Shown: piece after piece, positions 44,418-53,521 of the stretch
Position numbering within the stretch: position 1 is the first letter of the stretch
Layout of the letters: the number at the start of each line of letters is the position of its first letter
Assembly: GCA_017983615.1 (NCBI GenBank)
Contig: JAGOBB010000001.1
Coordinates: forward strand, 62,001 to 126,000
DNA from: Azonexus sp.
Lineage (GTDB): Bacteria > Pseudomonadota > Gammaproteobacteria > Burkholderiales > Rhodocyclaceae
Length of the DNA: 64,000 bases
Direction of reading: 5' to 3'
Notes under the pieces: model-generated
Databases searched by the model: none
What the model was told of the DNA's origin: nothing
The model's input: the letters and a program-made list of their open reading frames with translations, nothing else
Position numbers and translations under genes: made by a program

Positions 44418-44520
44418 AGCGCCATCGGCAAAGCAGTCGTGGCGCGAAGACGAACCGTAGACAGTGCTGTAGCAAGGCAAGGCGAAGTCGGCAAAGCCAG
44501 CTCGCTTTGCCGATGGCGCT
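44418..44520. repeat. 103-bp long stem-loop element, copy B
   Basis: A perfect 17-bp inverted repeat (AGCGCCATCGGCAAAGC and complement, 44418-44434 and 44504-44520) encloses 69 bases. The interior has GACGAACCGTAGACAGT and AAGGCAAGGCGAAG, partly similar to copy A at 20855-20958. The right arm touches the mgtE stop codon, so it sits between the 3' ends of gdx and mgtE. Confidence 0.7.
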
Positions 44521-45961
44521 ACATCAGGAAGAGAGTGGCCAGGCCGAGGAAGATGAAGAAGCCGCCGGAATCGGTCAGCGCAGTGATCATCACCGACCCG
44601 CCAACCGCCGGGTCGGCGCCGAATTTCTGGCGCAGCAGCGGAATGCCGACGCCGGCCGAGGCTGCCAGCAACAGGTTCAGCGTCATCGCCGCGGTCATCA
44701 CAATGCCCAGCTTGGCGCTGCCGTAGAGCGACCAGGCCGCCAGCCCGAGCAGACCACCCCAGATCAGGCCATTGATCGTCGCCACGCCGAGTTCCTTGCG
44801 CAACAGCCGGCGCATGGCATCGGGCTGGACCTGACCCATGGCGATAGCGCGGACGATCATGGTGATCGTCTGGTTGCCCGAGTTGCCGCCAATACCGGCG
44901 ACGATGGGCATCAGGGCGGCCAGGGCAACCAGCTTCTCGATCGAATTCTCGAAGGCACCGATGACCCGCGAGGCGACGAAAGCGGTCACCAGATTGACGG
45001 CCAGCCAGGCCCAGCGGTTCTTCACCGAATCCCAGACCGAGGCGAAGATGTCTTCTTCCTCGCGCAGACCGGCCTGAGCCAGTTGCTCGTGCTCGGCTTC
45101 CTCGCGGATGTAGTCGACCACCTCGTTAACCGTGACCCGGCCGACCAGCTTGCCTTCCGGATCGACGACCGGCGCCGAGACGAGGTCGTAGCGTTCGAAG
45201 GCCTTGGCGGCTTCGTCGGCCAGGTCATCCGGTTCGAGCTCGACAAAATCGGTCTGCATCAACGTGCCGACTTCGACATCGACCTCATTGACCAGCAGGA
45301 TGTTCAGGGGCAGGACGCCCTTCAGATGCTCGTCGCGATCGATGACGAAAAGCTGGTCGGTATGATCGGGAAGTTCGTCGAAACGGCGCAGGTAACGCAG
45401 CACCACCTCGAGCGACACATCCTCGCGGACGGTGACCATGTCGAAGTCCATGATCGAGCCGACCGAATCCTCGGGGTAGGACATCGCGGCGCGCAACTGC
45501 TCGCGCTCCTCAACCGACAGACCGCGGAAAACATCGTCGATGACGCCCTGCGGCAGGTCGGGCGCCAGGTCGGCCAGTTCGTCGGCATCGAGCGTTTCGG
45601 CAGCGGCGACCAGTTCGGTCCGCTCCATCGAATCGATCAGGCTTTCGCGGACGGCATCCGCGACTTCGAGCAGGACCTCGCCTTCAAGCTCCGGATTGAC
45701 CAGATTCCAGACGATCAGACGCTCGTCGGGCGGCAGTGCCTCCAGCACATAGGCGATGTCGGCCGGGTGCATCGGATCCAGCCGGTGCTGCAGCTCGTGC
45801 AGGTGCTGCTTGTGCACGATATCTTCGACCAGGTCGTGGCGCGGCCCTTCCTGCCGATGCACCAGCTCCTCGACCAGCTTGTGCCGGGCGAGCAGGGTCT
45901 GCACCTCGGCGAGGCGCTCCTGCAGGTCTTCGGTATCGGTCAGCTGGGCTTCTTCGCTCAT
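44519..45961 (-). CDS. mgtE: Magnesium transporter MgtE
   Basis: A Mg2+ channel of the inner membrane with 480 residues from MSEEAQLTD. An acidic N-domain of helical repeats (about 1-135), paired CBS domains (about 135-265; DDLADEAAKAFERYDLVSAPV), a plug helix, and five transmembrane helices follow (GIGGNSGNQT carries the pore signature). An upstream start would add nine residues with no family support. Convergent with gdx. Confidence 0.95.
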   Translation of the reverse strand: MSEEAQLTDTEDLQERLAEVQTLLARHKLVEELVHRQEGPRHDLVEDIVHKQHLHELQHRLDPMHPADIAYVLEALPPDERLIVWNLVNPELEGEVLLEVADAVRESLIDSMERTELVAAAETLDADELADLAPDLPQGVIDDVFRGLSVEEREQLRAAMSYPEDSVGSIMDFDMVTVREDVSLEVVLRYLRRFDELPDHTDQLFVIDRDEHLKGVLPLNILLVNEVDVEVGTLMQTDFVELEPDDLADEAAKAFERYDLVSAPVVDPEGKLVGRVTVNEVVDYIREEAEHEQLAQAGLREEEDIFASVWDSVKNRWAWLAVNLVTAFVASRVIGAFENSIEKLVALAALMPIVAGIGGNSGNQTITMIVRAIAMGQVQPDAMRRLLRKELGVATINGLIWGGLLGLAAWSLYGSAKLGIVMTAAMTLNLLLAASAGVGIPLLRQKFGADPAVGGSVMITALTDSGGFFIFLGLATLFLM

Positions 45962-46055
45962 GGTGCAGTGCCGCAAATGGTTCGCCATTTTAGCACTGGC
46001 CCGAGAGGCTGGTTCCTACAAAATCAGCCCGAAAAACGGGCAATCCGGCAATATT

Positions 46056-46751
46056 TCACGGCACATCGGCACCAGCCATGCGGCCAAGTATGATCCCCGT
46101 CTTTCGCCCCAATCCGGGCGCCCCGCGATTGCGGTCGTAGAAGCGCGGATTGGGCACCATGCCGGCCAGCCGCGCCGCCTGTTCCGGACCCAGCTGTGCA
46201 GCGCCGACATTGAAGTAATGGCGCGCCGCCGCCTCGGCGCCGAAAACGCCGTTGCCCCATTCGATCACGTTCAGATAGACCTCGAAAATCCGCCGCTTGC
46301 TCCACAGATTTTCCAGCATCAGCGTGATGATCGCCTCCTCGGCCTTGCGGAAATACGACTTGGTCGGCGTCAGGAACAGGTTTTTCGCCAGTTGCTGACT
46401 GATGGTCGAACCGCCGGCGACGAAACGCCCCCGCTTCTGGTTCTTTTCCAGCGCTTTCTGCATACCTTCCCAGTCGAAGCCTTCATGATCGACGAACTTG
46501 GCATCTTCGGCAGCGATGATGGCCCGCTTCAGATGGATGGAAATTCGCTCATAGGGCACCCATTGCTGCTTGAGCTGGGCATTGGGAACTTTCTGGCGCA
46601 GTTCGGCCAGCCGAATCTCCATGAAACGGGTTTCGCCGGGATTGACCCAGCCCCACAGCAGCACCCAGCCAAGCAGCCACAACTGCCAAATCAGGAACAG
46701 CCCGAGCACAAGCAGCAAGGCCCGCTTCAGCCAGTGACCGACGACTCTCAT
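46056..46751 (-). CDS. mtgA: Monofunctional peptidoglycan glycosyltransferase MtgA
   Basis: A GT51 enzyme of 231 residues that polymerises lipid II. An N-terminal anchor helix (about 10-30) is followed by the catalytic Glu in [15 protein letters not shown] and by [15 protein letters not shown] and [13 protein letters not shown]. It is the last gene of the uppP-to-mtgA run and overlaps aroE by 4 bases. Confidence 0.95.
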   Translation of the reverse strand: MRVVGHWLKRALLLVLGLFLIWQLWLLGWVLLWGWVNPGETRFMEIRLAELRQKVPNAQLKQQWVPYERISIHLKRAIIAAEDAKFVDHEGFDWEGMQKALEKNQKRGRFVAGGSTISQQLAKNLFLTPTKSYFRKAEEAIITLMLENLWSKRRIFEVYLNVIEWGNGVFGAEAAARHYFNVGAAQLGPEQAARLAGMVPNPRFYDRNRGAPGLGRKTGIILGRMAGADVP

Positions 46752-47572
46752 CCCGCCAGTCTGGCGCGCAGTTCGGCGAGTACCGGCGCGGTCTCCGGGC
46801 GCACGCTGCGCCAGACGAAGAAGGCCTCCGCCGCCTGCTCGACCAGCATGCCCAATCCGTCGGCCCGTTGCGCGGCCCCTTGCTCAGCAGCCTGCCGAGC
46901 AAAAGGTGTCTCACCCTTTCCGTACATCATGTCATAGGCCAGCGAGCCTGGCGCAAAGATGCCCGGCGGCAGCGGGAGGCTGGCGCCAGACAGGCTGGCC
47001 GAGGTGGCATTGATCACCAGATCGAAGCATTTGCCGGCAATATCCGTAAAACTGCCGCCCTTTACCGGAGCGATGTCAGCAAATTCCCCAGCCAGCGCAA
47101 CAGCCTTGTCGGCGCTGCGATTGGCGATGAGCAGGGACGCCGGCTTTTCCGCCAGCAAAGGGGCGATCACCCCGCGCGACGCGCCACCGGCCCCGAGCAG
47201 CAGAATGCGTTTGCCGGCCAGCAAACAGCCCAGGTTGTGCGTGATATCGCGGACCAGCCCGGCGCCATCGGTATTGTCGCCAAAAATCTCGGCGCCATTG
47301 AAAGCCAGCGTATTGACCGCGCCGGCCCGCGCCGCCCGCTCGGACAGTCGTGTCGCCAGGCGAAAAGCCTCTTCCTTGAACGGCACCGTGACATTGGCTC
47401 CCTTGCCGCCGGCAGCCACAAAGTCATCCAGTGCCTGCCGGAATCCGTCGACAGCGGCCAGTCGAGCTTCATAGACGACATCCTGCCCGGTGGCAGCCGC
47501 AAAGGCGGCATGGATGGCCGGCGACTTGGAATGGGCAATCGGGTTGCCGAACACTGCGTAGAGATCGCTCAT
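46748..47572 (-). CDS. aroE: Shikimate dehydrogenase
   Basis: NADPH-dependent reduction of 3-dehydroshikimate. The product is 274 residues: [12 protein letters not shown], the catalytic Lys K66 in NVTVPFKE, the catalytic Asp D102 in DNTDG, the NADP loop [10 protein letters not shown], and the C-terminal [14 protein letters not shown]. It overlaps the tonB-like gene by 4 bases. Confidence 0.97.
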   Translation of the reverse strand: MSDLYAVFGNPIAHSKSPAIHAAFAAATGQDVVYEARLAAVDGFRQALDDFVAAGGKGANVTVPFKEEAFRLATRLSERAARAGAVNTLAFNGAEIFGDNTDGAGLVRDITHNLGCLLAGKRILLLGAGGASRGVIAPLLAEKPASLLIANRSADKAVALAGEFADIAPVKGGSFTDIAGKCFDLVINATSASLSGASLPLPPGIFAPGSLAYDMMYGKGETPFARQAAEQGAAQRADGLGMLVEQAAEAFFVWRSVRPETAPVLAELRARLAG

Positions 47573-48459
47573 TTGGCTGCCGTATTCAGGGCATCGCCCT
47601 GCGTGAAATACCAGGTCCGGGCAAAGGAAAGAACCGTCGCGCCGCCCAGTCCCTGCTTCGGAATTGCGCCGAAGGGCGCCGCCATGCGCAGGATGCGCAG
47701 CGCCGCCTGATCTAGCACCTTGTGGCCAGACGATTTCGAGATTTCAGCGTTGTACAGGCTGCCATCCTCGGCGCTCAGTTCGACAAAGATCACCACCGCG
47801 CCATAGAGCTTGCCGCGCGCTTCTTCCGGGTAATTCAGGGTACCGATGCGTTCAATCTTCTGCTTCCAGCCGTCGAGATAGGCGGCCAGCACATATTCCT
47901 CGGTGCGCGCGCCGACGAATTTCTTGCGCGGCCGCTTGCTGTACTCGTCGGCCGTCTTGGAAATTTCGCCTTCCAGCCGGGCCATGGCCCGCGCCGATTC
48001 GGCGAGGTCCAAGCCGCTGACGCTGGGAACCGGCGACGGCTGCTCGGTAGCCGTATTGGCGGCGGCAACGTTGCGCAGGCTCTTGGCCTGGGTCAGCAGC
48101 TTCTGCTGGGCCGTTTCCAGTTCCTGCACGCGGCGCTGCATCTGCTGGATGGCGTCGCCTTCCGTCTGCTGCTGCGTCGGCGGCAAGGGAGTCTTGGCGC
48201 GTCGGTTCTCATCGGTGTTGCCGCCGCCGTCGAGATTAGCCTGGGCCAGCGCCTGGGCGTCGGCCGGTTTGCGCGCCGACTTGGCGTTGACCAGGATGAT
48301 GTCCATGGCTTTTTCACGGAAGGCCTTGGATGCATCCGGAAAAGTGAAATGCAACTTGAGCAAAACCGCATGGAAAAGCAGCGAAATCCCGATGGCGATC
48401 CACAACCGGTGGTCTTTCCTGACCGCCGGCAGCGGACGCAAGCGCGCCCTCCTTTTCAC
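47569..48459 (-). CDS. TonB-like energy transducer (TonB C-terminal domain)
   Basis: A 296-residue protein anchored by one N-terminal helix (about 20-38, [18 protein letters not shown]). A long charged Gln/Ala linker with coiled-coil character follows (about 90-150), and then a TonB_C domain (about 200-290: [20 protein letters not shown]). No ExbB/ExbD genes are adjacent. It could energise an outer-membrane receptor or act as a structural TonB paralogue. It overlaps both neighbours by 4 bases. Confidence 0.85.
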   Translation of the reverse strand: MKRRARLRPLPAVRKDHRLWIAIGISLLFHAVLLKLHFTFPDASKAFREKAMDIILVNAKSARKPADAQALAQANLDGGGNTDENRRAKTPLPPTQQQTEGDAIQQMQRRVQELETAQQKLLTQAKSLRNVAAANTATEQPSPVPSVSGLDLAESARAMARLEGEISKTADEYSKRPRKKFVGARTEEYVLAAYLDGWKQKIERIGTLNYPEEARGKLYGAVVIFVELSAEDGSLYNAEISKSSGHKVLDQAALRILRMAAPFGAIPKQGLGGATVLSFARTWYFTQGDALNTAAK

Positions 48460-50366
48460 TCCGCCTCCTCCGCGGATTCCTCCACGGCTTCGGCTTCATC
48501 GGTGACGCCGAGCAGGTTCAGGAAACGACAAGTCACTTCCGGCGCCAGCAGGTCGATGTTCTCGACGGCCAGGCGTACTCGCTGACCGGGCGCCAGATCC
48601 GCCGGCAGCGATGGCACGCGCAACAACACGGGCAGATGGTCGAGCTTGACGCTCTGTTCGCGGCGAACGGTAGCGTCGATTTCGCTCATGCCATGCTGCT
48701 GCAGCCAGCGCAGGCACCAGTAACGCTCCATCTGGCGCTGAAAATCAGCATAGGCGGCGTAAGTCAGTTCGAAATCGCGCATTGCGCCGAACAATTCTGC
48801 CGATTTCTGGGCAAAAGCCGGCGTTTCGCCCTTCAGACAGGCAATCAGCTGCCATTGATTGACCATGTCGCAGTAGCGGCGCAGCGGAGAGGTCATCCAG
48901 GCGTATTGCGGCACGCCAAGGCCTTCGTGCGGCAGCGGCGAAGTGGTCATCCGAACCTTGCCCTGAGTCTGGGCGCGGTACAGGCAGGCGATGTTCTTTT
49001 CGGCGAGCAGGCCGCCCCAGGTCGAGTTGGCGACAATCATCAGCTCGGCGACCAGCTTGTCGAGCGGGCTGCCACGCTTGCGCTCGGTGATCTCGACGAT
49101 GCAATGGTCCGGGTCGGCCAGATCGCCGACGATGGCGAAGTTGTAGTCGTTGATGCCCTGCATGGCCGACGGCTTGCCGCGTCGGCCTTCGCAGGCGTTG
49201 GCGAAGTGCCAGAGGTGCACCAGTTCGTCCTTGAACGGCTGGTCGGGCAATGGCCCGTTGATGGTCTCGGCGTTGAACCACGGCTCGATTTCGTGATGGC
49301 GCAGGTTGGCGGCGATGTGCACCATCTCCAGCCGCGATTCGTGGCTGAGGATTTCCAGCGACTCATTGACCGTCAGGTAGAGCGACACCGCCGGGCAATC
49401 GACGCCGCCGGCCAGCGTGTAGTTCTGGACCACGGCGTCGGGCAGCATGGTGATCTTGTTGCCAGGCATGTAGACGGTGGACAGCCGGGCGCGGGCGACG
49501 CCATCAAGCGGCGAGCCATGCTCGATGGCCAGCCCCGGCGCGGCGATATGGATGCCGATGCGCGAACCGATGCCGGGCAGCTTGACGACCGACAGCGCAT
49601 CGTCGATTTCGGTGGTCTGGGCGTCATCAATTGAAAAGGCGCGAACATCGGCACGCGGCAGGTCGCTCGGCAGCTTCGGCGCGTCGAGCGCCGGGAAGCC
49701 GGTGCCCTTCGGGAATTGCTCGTGCAGGAAACGGCGGTAGTGCAGGAAGTAGGGCGACTTGATGGCGCCGCACTTGAACAGCAGCTGGGCCGCGGTCAGC
49801 CCGGTTTCGGCGCAGGCCGTCTCGAAGGCCTTGGTTTCCGGCTTGTTGCGATCCGGCGCGTAGAGCAGGGCGTCGGTCAGCGCGCCGATTTCCGGCGGCA
49901 GGCGGAATTCCTTCAGCTCGTTGATCCAGCCTTCCATCGCCAGCGCTTGCTGACGCTTTTTTTCAAGACTGGCCAGAGCAGCTGCGAGAATGTCGGCAGG
50001 CGCCTTGCGGAAGCGGCCCTTGCCTTTGCGGTGGAAATAGACGGGCGCGGCGTGCAGGGCAAGCAGCACCGCCGTCGCTTCGACTGGCGCGGGCTCGTGT
50101 CCGTAGTAATCACGGGCAAAATCAAGAAACGAAAATTCGCCATCGTTCACGCACTCCCACAGGAAATCCGGTTCGATTTCTTCGGCCAGCGGCGTTGCCT
50201 GTTCGAGCAGCGCCGAAGCGGAAGGTTTCTCAAAACGCAGCAATACCGTCGCGGCCTTGATCTTGCTGCGCTTGCCGGTGGGCATTTCGACCTGCAACGA
50301 GCTGTCGTTGTCGGCCATGATGCTGCCGGCCTTGAAGCCGCCATCTTCTTCAAACAATACGTTCAT
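48456..50366 (-). CDS. RNase II family (RNB domain) exoribonuclease
   Basis: A 3'-5' exoribonuclease of 636 residues. The RNB catalytic centre is FSIDDAQTTEIDDAL near residue 255, with MTSPLRRYCDMVNQ further on. The N-terminal region is shorter and more divergent than in E. coli RNase II, and the C-terminal S1-like domain is reduced. The product fits the betaproteobacterial RNase II-like group rather than RNase R. The start MNVLFEEDGG is chosen over a 48-codon extension. It lies 7 bases after yqiA. Confidence 0.9.
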   Translation of the reverse strand: MNVLFEEDGGFKAGSIMADNDSSLQVEMPTGKRSKIKAATVLLRFEKPSASALLEQATPLAEEIEPDFLWECVNDGEFSFLDFARDYYGHEPAPVEATAVLLALHAAPVYFHRKGKGRFRKAPADILAAALASLEKKRQQALAMEGWINELKEFRLPPEIGALTDALLYAPDRNKPETKAFETACAETGLTAAQLLFKCGAIKSPYFLHYRRFLHEQFPKGTGFPALDAPKLPSDLPRADVRAFSIDDAQTTEIDDALSVVKLPGIGSRIGIHIAAPGLAIEHGSPLDGVARARLSTVYMPGNKITMLPDAVVQNYTLAGGVDCPAVSLYLTVNESLEILSHESRLEMVHIAANLRHHEIEPWFNAETINGPLPDQPFKDELVHLWHFANACEGRRGKPSAMQGINDYNFAIVGDLADPDHCIVEITERKRGSPLDKLVAELMIVANSTWGGLLAEKNIACLYRAQTQGKVRMTTSPLPHEGLGVPQYAWMTSPLRRYCDMVNQWQLIACLKGETPAFAQKSAELFGAMRDFELTYAAYADFQRQMERYWCLRWLQQHGMSEIDATVRREQSVKLDHLPVLLRVPSLPADLAPGQRVRLAVENIDLLAPEVTCRFLNLLGVTDEAEAVEESAEEAE

Positions 50367-50373
50367 CGACGGA

Positions 50374-50943
50374 TTATAGCTTAGCGTATTCAATGATTTG
50401 CGACACGAAGTCGGGAAACTTCGTGAAGCTGTGATCGCCGCCCGCCAGCACGGTTTGCCGGCAGCCGGCGTAGAAAGCCTGCGCCTGCCGGTAATCGAGC
50501 ACTTCGTCACCCTCTTCGACCAGCAGCCAGTAGCGTTCCGGCGTCGGCTGGCGCACCTGCGCCGTCAGTTGAGCGGCGTGCGCCTCGGTAAAGGTGAAGC
50601 GCTCGCCATTGTGGAAATTGGCGTGTTCACCGACGAATCGGGCCAGATCGAGTTGGGCGGTCACCGCCGGATTGATCAGCACGGCATTCAGGCCATGCTT
50701 TTCGGCCAGATGGTTGGCGTAATGGCCGCCCAGCGAACTGCCGATCAAGGTCACCGGCCCGCTGGCCTGTTCGATCAGGCGGCTGACACTGGCCACAGCA
50801 TCATCGGGAACCGGCGACAGTTGCGGGCAGGCAAAATGCGCTGCCAGCCCGCGCCTGGCCATTTCCTCGGCCAGCAACTGCGATTTCCACGAGGCGGGCG
50901 AGGAGCAGAAGCCGTGCAGGTAAACGATCAGTGGGCGGTCCAT
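50374..50943 (-). CDS. yqiA: YqiA family alpha/beta-hydrolase (esterase)
   Basis: A 189-residue esterase: [17 protein letters not shown], the nucleophile Ser in [12 protein letters not shown], the catalytic Asp region [12 protein letters not shown] and catalytic His in GGDHSFTKF. The natural substrate is unknown. The start MDRPLIVYL overlaps uppP by 16 bases. Confidence 0.9.
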   Translation of the reverse strand: MDRPLIVYLHGFCSSPASWKSQLLAEEMARRGLAAHFACPQLSPVPDDAVASVSRLIEQASGPVTLIGSSLGGHYANHLAEKHGLNAVLINPAVTAQLDLARFVGEHANFHNGERFTFTEAHAAQLTAQVRQPTPERYWLLVEEGDEVLDYRQAQAFYAGCRQTVLAGGDHSFTKFPDFVSQIIEYAKL

Positions 50944-51752
50944 TGCACCCAGCCGAAGTGGGCGGTCATCAGGACGACAATGCCGAAGACGATGCGATAC
51001 CAAGCGAAGGGCGTGAAATCATGACTGGAAATAAAACGCAGCAGCCAGCGAACGCACAGAAAAGCGGAAATGAAAGCAGATACGAAACCAACCACCCACA
51101 TGCCGATATCGTCGGCGCTGAGCAGGGCACGCTCCTTGTAGAGCTGATAGACGGTCGCCGCCCCCAGCGTCGGGATGGCGAGGAAGAAGGAGAACTCGGT
51201 CGCCGCCTTGCGCGACAGGCCGAACAGCAGGCCGCCAATGATCGTTGCGCCGGAACGCGACGTGCCGGGAATCAGCGCCACGGCCTGGGCGAAGCCCATT
51301 TTCAGGGCGTCGAGCAGGGTCATTTCCTCGACCGTCTGGACGCGGATGGTGTGCTCGCGCTTTTCGGCCCACAGGATGACGAAAGCGCCGAGAATGAAGG
51401 TGGTGGCGACGGCAATCGGATTGAACAGGTTGGCCTTGATCGCCTTGCCAAAGGCCAACCCGAGGATGGCCAGCGGCAGGAAGGCGACGAACAGGTTGAG
51501 GATGAATTTCTGCGCTGCCTTGTCGCTGAAGGCGCCACGCGCCACGACGAGGAGGCGTTCGCGATACTCCCAGACGACCGCCAGAATGGCGCCGGACTGG
51601 ATGACAATTTCGAACAACTTGCCACGATCGTCGTTGAAATTCAGCAAATCGCCAGCCAGGATCAAGTGGCCGGTCGACGAGATGGGCAAAAACTCGGTGA
51701 GCCCTTCGACGATGCCGAGGATCAGGGCTTTGAGCAGAAGAATCGGGTCCAT
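50928..51752 (-). CDS. uppP: Undecaprenyl-diphosphatase UppP/BacA
   Basis: Recycles undecaprenyl pyrophosphate for cell-wall synthesis and confers bacitracin tolerance. The product is 274 residues with about eight membrane helices, and the two catalytic motifs [15 protein letters not shown] and [15 protein letters not shown]. It heads a six-gene envelope-related run ending in mtgA. Confidence 0.97.
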   Translation of the reverse strand: MDPILLLKALILGIVEGLTEFLPISSTGHLILAGDLLNFNDDRGKLFEIVIQSGAILAVVWEYRERLLVVARGAFSDKAAQKFILNLFVAFLPLAILGLAFGKAIKANLFNPIAVATTFILGAFVILWAEKREHTIRVQTVEEMTLLDALKMGFAQAVALIPGTSRSGATIIGGLLFGLSRKAATEFSFFLAIPTLGAATVYQLYKERALLSADDIGMWVVGFVSAFISAFLCVRWLLRFISSHDFTPFAWYRIVFGIVVLMTAHFGWVQWTAH

Positions 51753-51785
51753 GGAGCGCAGCCAATGTTGGGAGGCCGCATTCTA

Positions 51786-52061
51786 CTATCCCGGATGAGT
51801 CAAAACTTCGAGATCGGCCAGCCAGCGTAACGCCTGCTGCCGATTTTCACCGCACATTTCCGGCGAAGGCTGCAGGCCTGCGCAGCAATCCGGGCGCTCC
51901 GGCCGGCCGAAGATCCGGCAGCGGAATTGGTCGTCGAGATGGCGGCATGGCTCGCCCGCCGGCTTGTGCAGCGAGGAAATCGACGGCGCAATGCAGCAGG
52001 CGCCGCAACCCGGTCGACATTCCATCGGCGGCTGCGCGCCGGAAAGCGTTTTTTCAGACAT
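51786..52061 (-). CDS. YkgJ family cysteine-cluster protein
   Basis: A 91-residue protein of the zinc/iron-chelating YkgJ type. It has about seven cysteines, beginning CRPGCGACC and continuing [14 protein letters not shown] metal or Fe-S cluster is likely; the function is unknown. The start MSEKTLSG is preferred. An in-frame start 20 codons upstream reads through a dispersed-repeat copy and has no family support. Confidence 0.85.
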   Translation of the reverse strand: MSEKTLSGAQPPMECRPGCGACCIAPSISSLHKPAGEPCRHLDDQFRCRIFGRPERPDCCAGLQPSPEMCGENRQQALRWLADLEVLTHPG

Positions 52062-52082
52062 GGGGCATTGTCGCAGATTTCG

Positions 52083-52116
52083 ATTTTGGCCATTTTTTCG
52101 GGCCGACCGTAGCATT
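52083..52116 (-). repeat. Dispersed uptake-signal-like repeat, copy 9 (upstream of the YkgJ-type gene)
   Basis: The core is at 52106-52116 on the minus strand, followed there by GGCC-CGAAAAAAT-GGCC and AAAATC. It lies 22-55 bases upstream of the YkgJ start. Confidence 0.9.
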
Positions 52117-52275
52117 CCCAAAAAAGGTGCAGAAAAGCGATTCCAGATTCATTTTATTGTCGCGTTTCAAACAAAACAAACCGCCTTGTAACCCGCGCCA
52201 AATCGTGATTCTGCACCATCATTGGGCGGTAAAAAATAGTTGGCCGGTGTCGAAAAAATGTCATCAAACCGCTCC

Positions 52276-52281
52276 TATAAT
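52276..52281 (+). promoter_or_regulatory. -10 box upstream of the helix-hairpin-helix gene
   Basis: A perfect TATAAT, 30 bases before the ATG. No good -35 box at the right distance, so an activator or another start may be needed. Confidence 0.35.
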
Positions 52282-52311
52282 GCGCGCCCCTCACCTCCGG
52301 AAAGCCACCCC

Positions 52312-53316
52312 ATGACCCTCGCCCTCGCCAGCCAACGCGCCAGCAACCCCGTCGCCCAACTCGGCAGTTCGCACGGCTATCGCCTCGATGGCGATCTGGC
52401 CCACCTCAACGCCGAAATCATTTGTGACGAATCGCGCCTGACCGGCCAGGAATGGGCTCTGCAACTGTGGACCGACGAAGGCATCAAGATCGCCGAACTG
52501 GCGCTCGGCCTGCTTCACCCCAACGGCACCGGCTGCATCGTGGTCAGCGGTAGCACCAGCGCGCTGCCGCCGGCCGGCGAAGGCCCGCACATCGTCTCGA
52601 TGATTCTGGTGTCCGGCTTCGGCGGGCAGCTCGACTGCATCGAAGACGCCGCCAGTTACGTCCAGCCGGTCAGCTTCGTGCAGCCCCGCCTGCGCGGCAC
52701 GGTGTGCAGCGGCTTCACCAATGACCAGATCACCCTGGACATCGCGCGCATCGAAAACCCGCGCGACGTCGACAACGTCAGCGGCACACTGGCCCTCGAA
52801 CTGTGGGCACTCGACAGCCCCTACTGCGGCGGCGCCTGGAGCGGCATTCCCGTCGCCAGCGTGGTTCTCGGCACCCTGAACGGCCAGACCGAATGGGCCG
52901 GCTCGCGCTTCACCACCCACGCCGGACCGCTGCCGGCCAGCGGCCACCTGACCTTGATGCTGCGCGAATGGACCCCGGCCGGCTACCTCACCCGCGACTA
53001 CCGCGCGCTCGCCCGGCCGAGCATCACGCCGCCGGCCAAGGAAGAAGCCAAGCCCCAGCCGCCGGTGGCCGCCAAAGCGCAACCTGCCCCGACCAAAAAA
53101 GCAGCCAAAGCCGCCGAGCCGGCGCCACTTGCGGCCACCGGCGTCTCGATCAACGCCGCCAGCGCTGCCGAGCTGAGTGCCGTCAAGGGCATCAGCGACG
53201 GACTGGCTCGGGCCATCGTCGCCGGCCGTCCGTATGCCAAGCTGGACGATGTTGTCCGCGCCAAGGGCATGGGCCCCAAGCTGCTGACCAAGGTCCGCGC
53301 CGACCTCAAACTCTGA
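52312..53316 (+). CDS. Protein with duplicated N-terminal domain and ComEA-like helix-hairpin-helix
   Basis: A 334-residue protein without signal peptide or membrane helix. Two related beta-rich units at about 10-110 and 125-225 share DLAHLNAEI-ALQLW / ITLDIARIEN-ALELWAL and A-LALGLL / A-SVVLGTLNG patterns. A Pro/Ala/Lys linker (about 235-275) leads to a tandem HhH domain (about 280-334: INAASAAELSAVKGISDGLA and AKGMGPKLL), the fold used by ComEA to bind DNA. Lack of export signals means a cytoplasmic DNA-binding role is more likely than a periplasmic uptake receptor. The first units are unknown to me. Confidence 0.75.
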   Translation: MTLALASQRASNPVAQLGSSHGYRLDGDLAHLNAEIICDESRLTGQEWALQLWTDEGIKIAELALGLLHPNGTGCIVVSGSTSALPPAGEGPHIVSMILVSGFGGQLDCIEDAASYVQPVSFVQPRLRGTVCSGFTNDQITLDIARIENPRDVDNVSGTLALELWALDSPYCGGAWSGIPVASVVLGTLNGQTEWAGSRFTTHAGPLPASGHLTLMLREWTPAGYLTRDYRALARPSITPPAKEEAKPQPPVAAKAQPAPTKKAAKAAEPAPLAATGVSINAASAAELSAVKGISDGLARAIVAGRPYAKLDDVVRAKGMGPKLLTKVRADLKL

Positions 53317-53354
53317 GTTTTCCGCGCCCTCCGCAAGCGGTAACGCGCAACACG

Positions 53355-53376
53355 ACGGGCTGCCCTGGCAGCCCGT
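53355..53376 (+). terminator. Hairpin after the helix-hairpin-helix gene
   Basis: ACGGGCTGCC and GGCAGCCCGT form a 10-bp inverted repeat around CT, followed by only TT, 38 bases after the stop codon. Probably the terminator, despite the weak T run. Confidence 0.55.
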
Positions 53377-53521
53377 TTGCATTCTGGCGCGACATGGCGC
53401 GCCACGGCCATCTGCCCGCTTGACCCCGGCCCCGCCCTGAGAGTAAAACTGCGCCAACGGGCATGAAAAATAAATAGCTGCCCGTCAGCGCAGGAATCAC
53501 AGGCCCACACGAAAACAGTCC

